From: an uncultured Bartonella sp.
GTDB taxonomy: Bacteria > Pseudomonadota > Alphaproteobacteria > Rhizobiales > Rhizobiaceae
Assembly (NCBI RefSeq): GCF_945277285.1
Contig: NZ_CALYPR010000003.1
Location: forward strand, 124,001-188,000
Length of the DNA: 64,000 bases
Reading direction: 5' to 3'
How positions within the stretch are numbered: the first letter of the stretch is position 1; each line of letters starts with the position of its first letter. Shown one piece after another: positions 47,518 through 56,100 of the stretch. The notes beneath the pieces were generated by a model. It was not told the origin of the DNA, made no database searches, and saw only the letters and a list, made by a program, of their open reading frames with translations. The translations under genes and the position numbers were made by a program.

Positions 47518-48087
47518 CTATTTATAACCCCGAGATTGAAGTAGCTTTAAAACATCTTTCGGAAGGCGCTTTTGGAGATCAAAGGGTATATCAATATCCG
47601 GAAGTTCCTTTCGGGCAGCAATGAGAAGGCAAACCGATTGCACATTATGTTTGCCACGCTCAATAAGAGTTGAAAGATTGTTTGATGGCAATAACTCGGG
47701 GTTTAACAATAAGGCGTAAAAATCTTCTGGCCTGTCAGTAGAGACACGAAAATCTAGTCTGTTCCAGATTGTGAATACGTCATTAAGATTGCCATTAATG
47801 CACCAACTTAATGCGGTTGTAGCTTCTTTCGTCCAGCCAACTGCATGATTAAAACCGATCCAGCGCTGGGCAGGAAAATGACTAAGCCTTCTAGCCATGC
47901 GCAATGAAACGCCAATTTGTTCAAGCTGATCGGTTTTATTGTTAATATTTTGTTCCCAGAATTGGCTATTTAAGTGAAGTTCTTGCCAGATATCAATTGC
48001 AGAAAACCCCCCCTCTAATTTCATCAGTGGTTCAATTTCATCACTTTGCCATGTTGCATTGTGCAGATTCATGATTTTATGATCCAT
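47518..48087 (-). CDS. Unknown protein encoded with the T6SS spike genes
   Basis: 189 aa, soluble, no signal or membrane helix. Residues such as RRLSHFPAQRWIGFNHAVGW, TKEATTALSWCINGN and RPEDFYALLLNPELLPSNN suggest an alpha-helical cytoplasmic protein. Trp-rich segments around the FNHAVGWTKEA motif are probably the conserved core. I recall similar T6SS-linked uncharacterised proteins, but cannot name a family with certainty. Start ATG at 48087 overlaps the end of the PAAR gene by 11 bases, so it is made together with PAAR and VgrG. An adaptor/chaperone for loading, an effector or an immunity protein are all possible. No catalytic motif was recognised. Confidence 0.75.
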   Translation of the reverse strand: MDHKIMNLHNATWQSDEIEPLMKLEGGFSAIDIWQELHLNSQFWEQNINNKTDQLEQIGVSLRMARRLSHFPAQRWIGFNHAVGWTKEATTALSWCINGNLNDVFTIWNRLDFRVSTDRPEDFYALLLNPELLPSNNLSTLIERGKHNVQSVCLLIAARKELPDIDIPFDLQKRLPKDVLKLLQSRGYK

Positions 48088-48379
48088 CAATAATTACGTC
48101 AAGAGAACCTGTCATAGCTACCCCGCCACAACTGATTGCATCACCAATTCTCGCAGCTGGACGACCGTTGATAAATAGAGTTGGCGACCCCACAAGTTGA
48201 TTACGCGAATGATCCGGGGCAAGGCAACCTACGCAACCGTGAGCTCCATAACTATCTCCCACTCTAACGACTGGAAGACCATTAACGAAAACGTCCGGAC
48301 TAGCACTCATAGCGCAAGTGGCAGGAAAATGGCATGCGTGTCCTGAGCCGATATCTCCTAATCTTACAATACCTGGCAT
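48077..48379 (-). CDS. PAAR-domain spike tip protein
   Basis: 100-aa protein that caps the VgrG trimer and sharpens the type VI secretion spike. Repeated PAAR-type units are visible: MPGIVRLGDIGSGHACHFPA, SPDVFVNGLPVVRVGDSYGAH, SPTLFINGRPAARIGD, then AISCGGVAMTGSLDVIIDG. Cys and His residues (HACHF, HGCVGC, SCGG) suit the metal site at the tip. There is no C-terminal effector extension. It lies 55 bp after vgrG and overlaps the unknown gene. Confidence 0.93.
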   Translation of the reverse strand: MPGIVRLGDIGSGHACHFPATCAMSASPDVFVNGLPVVRVGDSYGAHGCVGCLAPDHSRNQLVGSPTLFINGRPAARIGDAISCGGVAMTGSLDVIIDGS

Positions 48380-48434
48380 GATCTTATCCTTTTCAACAGA
48401 AAAACTTTAATTCTTTAAATGTTTAAAAAGAAGT

Positions 48435-50729
48435 TTATGGATTGATATCAACTTTTCCTCCAGAAACAGTTACTGAATCCGTACCACCTACGACAATATT
48501 TGCTCCAGCTAGCATGATTGTACCGTCAAATTTCATAATTATCTTAGCTTTTCCAACAATAATCATGTATGCGCCCCCAACTACTGTCATTTTTATTCCC
48601 CCAACTTCTTGGAGGAAACCACCTCCTATCGTTTCTTCTTTAACTCCCCCAATTGATTCTTGATAAACTCCGCCAATGCTAAGTAATTTTGCCGGTCCAA
48701 CTGTTTCTGCAGAAATCCCCGTGACAGATTCTTTTTTATTCGCCATAACGTCAATTGAAAGGTTACCGATACCCATTGTGGATGGCATGGGAACACCTAG
48801 AGATTCTGCTTGACCGCTTATTGCACTTGAAAAAGCACTAATCGGCACCTGAGCAGCTACAGCTAAAGGATTTGGACCAACACATAGGTTCATATCTCCA
48901 CCGACAAATTTATCAAGGTTATTTCCTACATAAGTAGCGCTATTATGTCCAACCGATTCCGATCGATTGTTATCGACACGCTTAGCGCTATTGTTTTGAA
49001 TATGTGTCTCCTGATCTTTTTGGCCATGAATGTAAATTTTTTCCCGACCTGAATCATCTTCAAATGAAAATTCATTAAATCCAGACCCTTTATGTGTGTC
49101 GGAGCGAATAACCATTTTAGTTTTATCCGCCGGAAGTTTGTAAGGCGGCATATTTTTCTCATGATATGTACGACCGATGATAATGGGCTGGTCGGGATCA
49201 CCTTCAAGAAAGTCTACGATGACCTCATGCCCAACACGAGGCAAAGCGACATGGCCCCATTTACCACCGCCCCAATTCATTGATACACGAATCCAGCAAG
49301 AAGAATCTTCAGCTTTCGGAGCTTTGTGCCTATCCCACGGAAAATGCACTTTAACTCGGCCATATTTATCAGTAAAAATTTCTTCTCCAGGAGGCCCAAC
49401 AACTATGGCTATTTGTGGTCCGTCAACTAATGGCTTCAAGGTTTGCGGTGGGCGGTAAGGAAGTCTAGAAGGCTGAACCGTAAATGCATTGGCATAGAGC
49501 GTCGCTGAAGAAGAATCGTCTTCACCGGATTTTTGCAGAGCAAGGTTCATACGTCGACTTAAAGCTTGGTTTAGAAGATTGGGACTTGCTGAAGAGGTAA
49601 TACCGAAGGAAAGACCGGAAAGGGTTGTCGAGGCAAGACCTGGTGCCACAAGGCCGGTATCGGCAAGAGGAGCACCCAGACCATCTTCTTCCCAAGCCTG
49701 TGGTTGGACCCCTTCATGACGGATAGTTAACAACCGCCATTTCTGGTTAAATTTGTTATCAGGGTGTTCTTCAAGGGTAACGCCGTGACCAGTTAAAAGA
49801 AGCGGGGCATTAGAGACCCCGTAACCTAAAGAGGCATCAACGCGAGTGGCTTCAAGCTTGTAGCGGGTAAAAGGTCTACCGGCAGCATCTTTTTTATAAC
49901 GACCGGGATAGTCATAAAGCTCATAATCTTTCTTTTCTCCATTAGGGCTTGAGGTGTGTTCTTTATGTTCCTGATTGTATTCCGGATTACGAAACGTATA
50001 ATCACGTTGAGAAAATGTCGTTGCCCGCAGCTTCTCACGATAGGAAAAGGAAGAGCAGTAGACTCCTTTGACAGAGCCAGAAGCTAGGCTGTTATATTCG
50101 AGTGTCGGTTGTTCTGGGCAATCAGGTAGAACATTGGGCCGATCAGAGATTATAAGCTTCAACTGGCCATTTTTGTCATGCTCGAAGTAATAGAAGATGC
50201 CTTCTTCGGCGAGAATGCGTTCGATAAAGGCAAGGTGGCTTTCACGATATTGCACACAATACTCGCGCATTTCATGTTTGCCGTCTTCGACCTCCCAAAG
50301 AACATTTTCGATACCATGTTCGGAAAATATCTGACGAACAATTTCAGGCACTTTCTTCTGCTGGAAGATACGACAATCGGAACCATGATCCAGACGATAG
50401 AGGCTTGGCATGAGAACCAGCCGGTAGGCGGTACGGTGATGACCACGATTGCCCCGTTCGGCTTCAACCACAATACCGGAGAAGTGGCGCAATGTTTCGA
50501 TATATTTATGGTGGATTGTCAAGGTACCGGGACTATCAATCAAAGCCTGAAGATCAATATTATCATCTTTGGAAGCTAACATCACTTCAATACGCGTCAT
50601 GCCGAATATTGCTTCATCAACAGCAAAGGCTGTCACGACAAATTTGTCATCGGACGCTTCCCTCATCCAATAGGTAAAGGCAATATCCTGATTTTGTATG
50701 TGAACGGGGAGCTGCGGCATCGCATTCAT
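48435..50729 (-). CDS. vgrG: Type VI secretion spike protein VgrG (TssI)
   Basis: 764-aa protein whose trimer forms the puncturing spike. The N-terminal gp27-like part contains LTIHHKYIETLRHFSGIVVE, RLVLMPSLYRLDHGSDCRIF and CVQYRESHLAFIERILAEEG. A gp5 OB domain carries the hallmark IFTDKYGRVKVHFPWDRH, WIRVSMNWGGGKWGHVALPR and GHEVIVDFLEGDPDQPIIIG. The C-terminus (about 590-764) is a series of Gly-Gly/Val repeats (SIGGVYQESIGGVKEETIGG) forming the beta-helix needle, not a separate toxin. Promoter and a large hairpin lie between hcp and this gene. A decayed partial copy is at 45765-46145. The cassette has no baseplate or sheath genes, so it must use a machine encoded elsewhere. Confidence 0.95.
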   Translation of the reverse strand: MNAMPQLPVHIQNQDIAFTYWMREASDDKFVVTAFAVDEAIFGMTRIEVMLASKDDNIDLQALIDSPGTLTIHHKYIETLRHFSGIVVEAERGNRGHHRTAYRLVLMPSLYRLDHGSDCRIFQQKKVPEIVRQIFSEHGIENVLWEVEDGKHEMREYCVQYRESHLAFIERILAEEGIFYYFEHDKNGQLKLIISDRPNVLPDCPEQPTLEYNSLASGSVKGVYCSSFSYREKLRATTFSQRDYTFRNPEYNQEHKEHTSSPNGEKKDYELYDYPGRYKKDAAGRPFTRYKLEATRVDASLGYGVSNAPLLLTGHGVTLEEHPDNKFNQKWRLLTIRHEGVQPQAWEEDGLGAPLADTGLVAPGLASTTLSGLSFGITSSASPNLLNQALSRRMNLALQKSGEDDSSSATLYANAFTVQPSRLPYRPPQTLKPLVDGPQIAIVVGPPGEEIFTDKYGRVKVHFPWDRHKAPKAEDSSCWIRVSMNWGGGKWGHVALPRVGHEVIVDFLEGDPDQPIIIGRTYHEKNMPPYKLPADKTKMVIRSDTHKGSGFNEFSFEDDSGREKIYIHGQKDQETHIQNNSAKRVDNNRSESVGHNSATYVGNNLDKFVGGDMNLCVGPNPLAVAAQVPISAFSSAISGQAESLGVPMPSTMGIGNLSIDVMANKKESVTGISAETVGPAKLLSIGGVYQESIGGVKEETIGGGFLQEVGGIKMTVVGGAYMIIVGKAKIIMKFDGTIMLAGANIVVGGTDSVTVSGGKVDINP

Positions 50730-50867
50730 GGTAGTGATCCCTTAAGGTAAAAGTTAAAACACAATCAAACTTTCTTTATGGATGTCCCTTACAAAAAAAG
50801 GGATCCAAACATTTAACCATGGCCAAAAACAAAAAATATCGGCAGTGGTTTAAAAATGCCTGTGACA

Positions 50868-50953
50868 ATAGATGGATAAGCCTGCATTCCTAGAAAAGCT
50901 GATAGCCCGGGGAAACTAGTTACTATTCAAAGCAGCCGGTCTTATCCATCTAT
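50868..50953 (-). repeat. Large hairpin between hcp and vgrG
   Basis: ATAGATGGATAAG (50868-50880) and CTTATCCATCTAT (50941-50953) are perfect 13-bp reverse complements with a 60-base loop. Inside, a short GCAG/CTGC pairing can extend the stem past a bulge. On the transcribed strand it starts 14 bases after the hcp stop codon and ends about 140 bases before vgrG, so it may stop or process the hcp message. Confidence 0.7.
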
Positions 50954-50966
50954 CATAAAAGCTACA

Positions 50967-51482
50967 TCAGGCCTTTGGTGTACGCCAATCGTCAGAACCA
51001 GATGTTCCAGCTACAACATGTTCCCATTCGATTTTGCGATAGCTCAAGGAGACAGTCACAAGCTGGGTAAAGTCGGCGTTCTTCGGATCTTGACAATGAG
51101 GCATATCGCAATCGATATCGACAATCAGGGCATCGGTGAGTTTTGTAGTAAAGAAGTGTTCCTGCTTACCGGCTGTATTGGTGCGATACCAATGGACTTC
51201 GCACGTGGTCAGCATCTCGCCCGAGGTCAATGCGTTATAAAGCAAAGGTGTTGCTTTATTGAGGGGTGCTGTAAACTTAAAAGGTTTATGAACACGCTGT
51301 CCGGAAGGTTGCCCAGACTGAGGATCACGTGGGATTGAGACAACATGGTCAATAGCCTGAACGAGGATTTCGTCTTCGTGACCTTCTTGCCAGATATTGC
51401 CAATAGAGTCTTCAGTTGCTGCCCCTTGTGTGATTGGGCCTTGGGTTGCACCTTCGATTTTGATATAAGCGGGTGTTGGCAT
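50967..51482 (-). CDS. hcp: Type VI secretion tube protein Hcp (TssD)
   Basis: 171-aa protein that forms hexameric rings of the inner tube, and is itself secreted. Start MPTPAYIKIEGATQGPITQG is a standard Hcp N-terminus. HVVSIPRDPQSGQPSGQRVH, FKFTAPLNKATPLLYNALTSG, the receptor loop region, and VTVSLSYRKIEWEHV near the end are all in order. AAGGA precedes the ATG. First gene of the cassette hcp-vgrG-PAAR-unknown; 237 bp including a hairpin separate it from vgrG, which suggests different expression levels. Another structured region lies in its leader. Confidence 0.95.
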   Translation of the reverse strand: MPTPAYIKIEGATQGPITQGAATEDSIGNIWQEGHEDEILVQAIDHVVSIPRDPQSGQPSGQRVHKPFKFTAPLNKATPLLYNALTSGEMLTTCEVHWYRTNTAGKQEHFFTTKLTDALIVDIDCDMPHCQDPKNADFTQLVTVSLSYRKIEWEHVVAGTSGSDDWRTPKA

Positions 51483-51544
51483 AAAATTTATCCTTCTGAT
51501 ATTTAAACTTTAATGATAGGTGTAATGACACCACTGTCTCTATT

Positions 51545-51613
51545 AGAAGTGCCGGCCAAAAGATGCGTTCAAGAGGATGAACAGTTCTGAAAGCACCTCT
51601 TCGCTGGCCTTCT
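51545..51613 (-). promoter_or_regulatory. Nested stem-loop in the hcp upstream region
   Basis: The outer pairing AGAAG (51545-51549) plus GGCCA (51554-51558) matches TGGCC (51605-51609) plus TTCT (51610-51613). Inside it, AAGAGG (51571-51576) pairs with CCTCTT (51596-51601), and the loop holds GAACAGTTC. The whole lies 63-131 bp upstream of the hcp ATG. It may be a structured leader or an operator; no known RNA family was recognised. Confidence 0.5.
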
Positions 51614-52231
51614 ATTGTTTAATAAGCACAAATCGTGCCAACTCTCGCAGTTTTTTATAAAAAATAAAAAATAGTACTAACTGATTGAATTGAAATACAA
51701 TTATTTTATATGATTAAATGCATTTTAAAATATTTAAACTTATTTCAATACTGCAAAAAATTGCGGTGTTATTCAAATTAAAACATAAAATATTCCGTGA
51801 GAAAAATACTAACATATTGAAACAAAACAATAATCATAACACTGCAAAATTCTGCAGCTCTTATGCAAAAAAATGCAGTAAGTTCCCTCATTTTTTTGAA
51901 CACAAAGAAGTAAAAGAACGACGAAAAAATAATTGTGGCATCAAAAACAGAAATTTAATTAATAATGAAGAAATCCGCTTCTTGATATTTTTAGGTAACG
52001 AGCTTGTCTCAAAAATTCTCAACAAATAAAAATGCCTAGCTATAAATAATTTTATGAGGATATTAAAACGTTCTCAGATATTGTTTTACGCGACGTATCA
52101 CTATGAACGTCAAATACTTAGTGAAAGACAGCCGCCTTTTCAAGCTAGTAGCTATATTGAATGAGTTAAACGAACAAAGTGAATATAAATCTGACGAGAT
52201 ATATTGTTAGATAGAGGCGATAAAATTAAAA
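51614..52231. other. AT-rich region between hcp and the small secreted peptide, with TGCA dyads
   Basis: About 620 bp. The only open frame (51718-52029, Lys/Asn-rich) has AT-driven composition and no ribosome site, so it is not called. The feature of note is a group of three related dyads between 51750 and 51881. Confidence 0.5.
51750..51881. repeat. Three imperfect dyads of the form TGCA-N-TGCA/TGCG
   Basis: ACTGCAAAAAATTGCGGT (51750-51767), CTGCAAAATTCTGCAG (51842-51857) and TTATGCAAAAAAATGCAGTA (51861-51880) share one near-palindromic pattern in a stretch of 132 bp. Such spacing suits binding of a dimeric regulator. The second resembles LuxR/TraR-type boxes in outline. No regulator gene is adjacent. 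Confidence 0.45.
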
Positions 52232-52453
52232 TCAGCTGCGGGGACCGGTTATTATCGGATCAATTCCTGCGCTGGCGTTAAAAACAATTTTTTTAATTTT
52301 TGGAGCTGATATTTGAGGCATAGCAGGCAGAGGCTGCTTTACACATATTTTGTAAGAACTATTTTGTTTAAAAGATTCATTTGCAATCGTAACGGATGTT
52401 GTCACTGCAACAAAGATCACTGACAACGCTAATATTTTTCCTAGACATCTCAT
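52232..52453 (-). CDS. Small secreted peptide, unknown
   Basis: 73 aa with a convincing Sec signal: MRCLGKILALSVIFVAVTTS and a likely cut near TIANE. The mature part of about 48 residues is Lys/Pro/Ile-rich (QPLPAMPQISAPKIKKIVF) with one Cys, and ends in DPIITGPRS. No family recognised. Its promoter and ribosome site are weak (GACGAG about 10 bases upstream). It lies between the T6SS cassette and bcp, facing the same way. It could be a true small gene or a chance frame; the signal peptide favours the first. Confidence 0.5.
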   Translation of the reverse strand: MRCLGKILALSVIFVAVTTSVTIANESFKQNSSYKICVKQPLPAMPQISAPKIKKIVFNASAGIDPIITGPRS

Positions 52454-52522
52454 TTTGCAAACTCGTCAATTAGGATTTTATTAATGCACTAAAAGATTAA
52501 CAAAATCCTAATCGGTTTTGAT

Positions 52523-52993
52523 CTAGGCGATGGCAGAGGCGGCATCCAGAACAGCTTTAGCATGGCCGGGAACTTTAACTTTACGCCATATTTCAGCAAT
52601 TTTACCATTTTTATCAATGAGGAAAGTGCTTCGTTCAACGCCCATATATTTGCGTCCATACATGGATTTTTCCACCCAAACGCCATATTGTTGCAGCGTC
52701 TTTTTCTCCTCATCCGATACCAGAACAACATCAAGATTGTGTTTGTTTTTAAATTTGTCATGCTTTTCTGGCTTGTCTGGGGACATACCGATGACAGCTA
52801 CACCGATTTTATCAAATTCCGGTTTGAGTTGGGTGAAATCATGTGCCTCGAGAGTGCAACCACTGGTATCATCTTTAGGATAGAAATAAAGGACAACAGG
52901 ATGTCCGCGAAGTTCAGATAAGGTTTGTTTTTTACCGCTATCACGTGGCAAATCGAAATTTGGTGCAATATCACCTTTGGCTAATTCGGTCAT
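52523..52993 (-). CDS. bcp: Peroxiredoxin, BCP/PrxQ type
   Basis: 156-aa thioredoxin-fold thiol peroxidase reducing H2O2 and organic peroxides. The peroxidatic cysteine lies in YFYPKDDTSGCTLEAHDF (Cys about 46), and SPDKPEKHDKFKNKHNLDV and RSTFLIDKNGKIAEIW are family segments. The resolving cysteine that E. coli BCP has five residues later is His here, and no other Cys is present. This enzyme must therefore work in a 1-Cys mode or use an outside thiol. It is divergent from the AsmA-like gene, 122 bp away. Confidence 0.93.
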   Translation of the reverse strand: MTELAKGDIAPNFDLPRDSGKKQTLSELRGHPVVLYFYPKDDTSGCTLEAHDFTQLKPEFDKIGVAVIGMSPDKPEKHDKFKNKHNLDVVLVSDEEKKTLQQYGVWVEKSMYGRKYMGVERSTFLIDKNGKIAEIWRKVKVPGHAKAVLDAASAIA

Positions 52994-53115
52994 AGGGACG
53001 CCTTTCTTCTGTGGGCAGAGTTAAAATTGCACTATAAACGACAGGAATCAATATTAATCGGTGCTATAAAGATTATGATAAATAGTTTGCTGTTGTTGTT
53101 TCGTTCGCACCAGCT

Positions 53116-56100
53116 ATGGATGACGGGATTGTTTCTAATTTGACAGATCCACACGAAGAAGTTCGCTTTAAAAAAAGTGAAATAAAAAGCCTTGATGAAT
53201 TTCCGTCGGCGCGTGATAGCAACGGCGTGAGAGTTGATACGCCACGTCGGCGTAAAAACTTGCCAAAACGGCTTTTTCATATATTTTTTTGGGCTTGTAT
53301 TGTCGTTCTAACGCTATTGGTTTTTGCATTTTCGATACTGAAAGTTGGCATTAGCGGATCATATCTCACATCCAAAATGCAAGCAACTCTGTCGCAACAA
53401 TTGGGGGATTATGCACGCGTCAAAATTACTGACGCAAAATTATCACTTGATGAAGACTATCATCTGGCCCTTGAAACCCAAAATGTCATGCTGGATGATA
53501 TTAAAGATGGTGTTAAAGTAGACCAGATTGGGATATTTCGTATTGGATTTTCTTCATGGGCCTTGCTCCTTGGGAGGTTACAAATTGCTCAAATAGAGCT
53601 TCATAATGCGAATGTTCTAATTCCCCAGTCGCAAGGACCAAGTATTATTGAACGGTTGCCGAAAGACGAATTTGGACGGGTTGATCCTGATGCGACAGCC
53701 AACCTCCTTTTTCCGGCATTTGATTTGAGCGCTGACAAATTACGCTCAATGTCGATTAATATCCTTGTAATGAAAAATATTTCTCTTCATATGCCCGGAG
53801 AAAACGGTCCCATTCTAAAGATATCAAATCTTGATTTGCGGACACGTTGGAAAAATGCAATTTTGACATCGTCGCTGGAATGGAACGGGCAAAATATTGG
53901 TGTCGATGCAACAGCAAACTATGCAAACCAGCATGCAACCGATATAAAACTGGACATCACGTCTTTTCCACTTCATTTGGGAGCAGCCGACAACGTTTCT
54001 CCGTTTTTACCAGATGGACACACAAATAATGGTCATTTCAGGTTAAAAGGAATTGCGAATGCATCGGTCGAAGCTCATCGAGCTGAAACAAGCGAAGAAC
54101 CTGTCATTCGTATGCAATTGACAATGCCCGATGGCGTTACTGATATTGGTACCGAACAGAATATTCCTTCAAAGTTTGATTTGAATTTGCTGCATAGCCC
54201 TCATAGCGCAAAAATTGAACTTGAAACTTCGTTATTGGTGATTGGTGGCCTGACAATTCCTTTTGACGGAGCTATTGGATTAACGCCAGTTAGTCCGGAA
54301 ACAGATAAACCGGTTAATGATTATCGTTTTGAAGTTGTTGCCCAGCATGCTGAAAGTGCTTCCAACGAAGTGCCGGATATTGCGCTTAGTTTCGGGATGA
54401 AATTGGCAGGACAATATAACCTTCCAGACAAAAAAGCGCTGATAGATGAAATCACCATCAATACTCCCAATGGTAGTTTGATGGGGCAGGGAAGTCTCAA
54501 ATTCGGAGTGGGTACGCCTAAGACTATTTTTGTTCTTCATGTTCCGCAAATGGATGTTGCGGAGGCTAAGCAGTTATGGCCAGTCAATGTCTCGCCAGGA
54601 GCACGAAGATGGGTTGTTTCACATATTTTTGGGGGACAGATAAAAAACGGGTCAATCGAAATTGCTTTGCCCCAAGATTACTTCAAGTCAGGAATACCGG
54701 TAGGAACTCTATCAGGCAATGAAGTTAAAATAAGAACCGAAATTCAGAATACTCGCTCTGATCTTGTCGGGGATTTGCCAGCTTTACGTGATGCCTCAGG
54801 AGATATTGCCATTGACGGGATGACAACAACGATAAAGCTTGATAGAGGCGTGAGTTACCTCTCTAATGGTCGCAAGGTCGAAGCCACCGATGGAACAATG
54901 GTAATACCGTGGGGGCCGCAACGTCCGGTTTTTGCAGATATGACTCTGGTAGCTCACGGTCAAATTGATGCTGCAGGTGAAATGATTGGCTATTCACCGA
55001 TAAATGCCCGCCATCGTTTACCGTTCAATCCGGACAAAGCAAGCGGCAATATAGAAGCAGAAATCAACCTGCGTTTTCCTGTTACGCGGGATAATCCACC
55101 CGGAGAGATTACTTACAATGCGCATGTCAATTTCAATGATTTTTCCATTCCAGATCCGATTGAAAATAACATCGTCAACAATGCATCGGGCTCAGCCAAC
55201 ATCAATAAATCCGGGATTATTTTGGAAGCAAGTGGGCTGCTTAACGAGTTTCCTGCCGACATCAAACTTGTACAACCGTTCGATAATTCCAACCTACAAA
55301 AAAGTGAAAAAATTACACTAAAACTGGACGATGCAATTCGTGCCAAACATTTTTCTTTTCTTAATAATATTCTATCGGGGCTGGTGAACGTTGAAGTGGG
55401 CTCTGATAATAATGGAAAACGCCATTTTAATGCGGATCTAACAAATGCTGAACTCGATTTTTCTTGGGCAGGCTGGAAAAAAGGCAAAGGCATGGCCGCT
55501 CATGCCCAATTCGATATGCCATCCAACATCAGGGATAAAACCGAATATAACATCGAAAATTTTGCATTATCTGGACAGAACTTAGATGTTTCCGGCCAAA
55601 TTCATGTTAAAGACAAACAGCTTTCAAGTGCTGAATTTAATAAAGCCAATTTGAGCCGTAATGATGATATGGGATTGAAAGTTATAAGCTCTGGTAAATC
55701 CTATCATATTGAGGCATCGGGAAGAAGCTATGATGGCCGTGCATTAATTCAGCAATTAGGCAAGTCGCAATCGGAAAATTCAACCGATAAAACGGCCATT
55801 TCCCTTCATGCGTCGATAGGTAGTTTAGCAGGATTTTACGGTGAAGAACTCAATAACGTAAACGCGACTTATGAAATAACCGAACAAAAAGCCGCGCAAT
55901 TTTCACTGAATGGTACCACTAGGAGCCGGCAATCGGTAGAAGTCCAAACACAAAAGAGTCAGGGCCAGCAGTCTGTCACAGCAAGAAGTAACGATGCAGG
56001 GGCACTTTTACGGTTTATGAATTATTATGACAAAATCCGTGGAGGTTCGTTAAAGGCTGATTTGGCGTCAACACCGGGACAGCCATTGTCCGGCCGCGTT

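Noticed and set aside
51718..52029. 103-codon open frame in the hcp upstream region
   Set aside because: Composition (Lys, Asn, Phe, Ile) follows the AT content, no ribosome site, and it overlaps the TGCA dyads; not supported as a gene.
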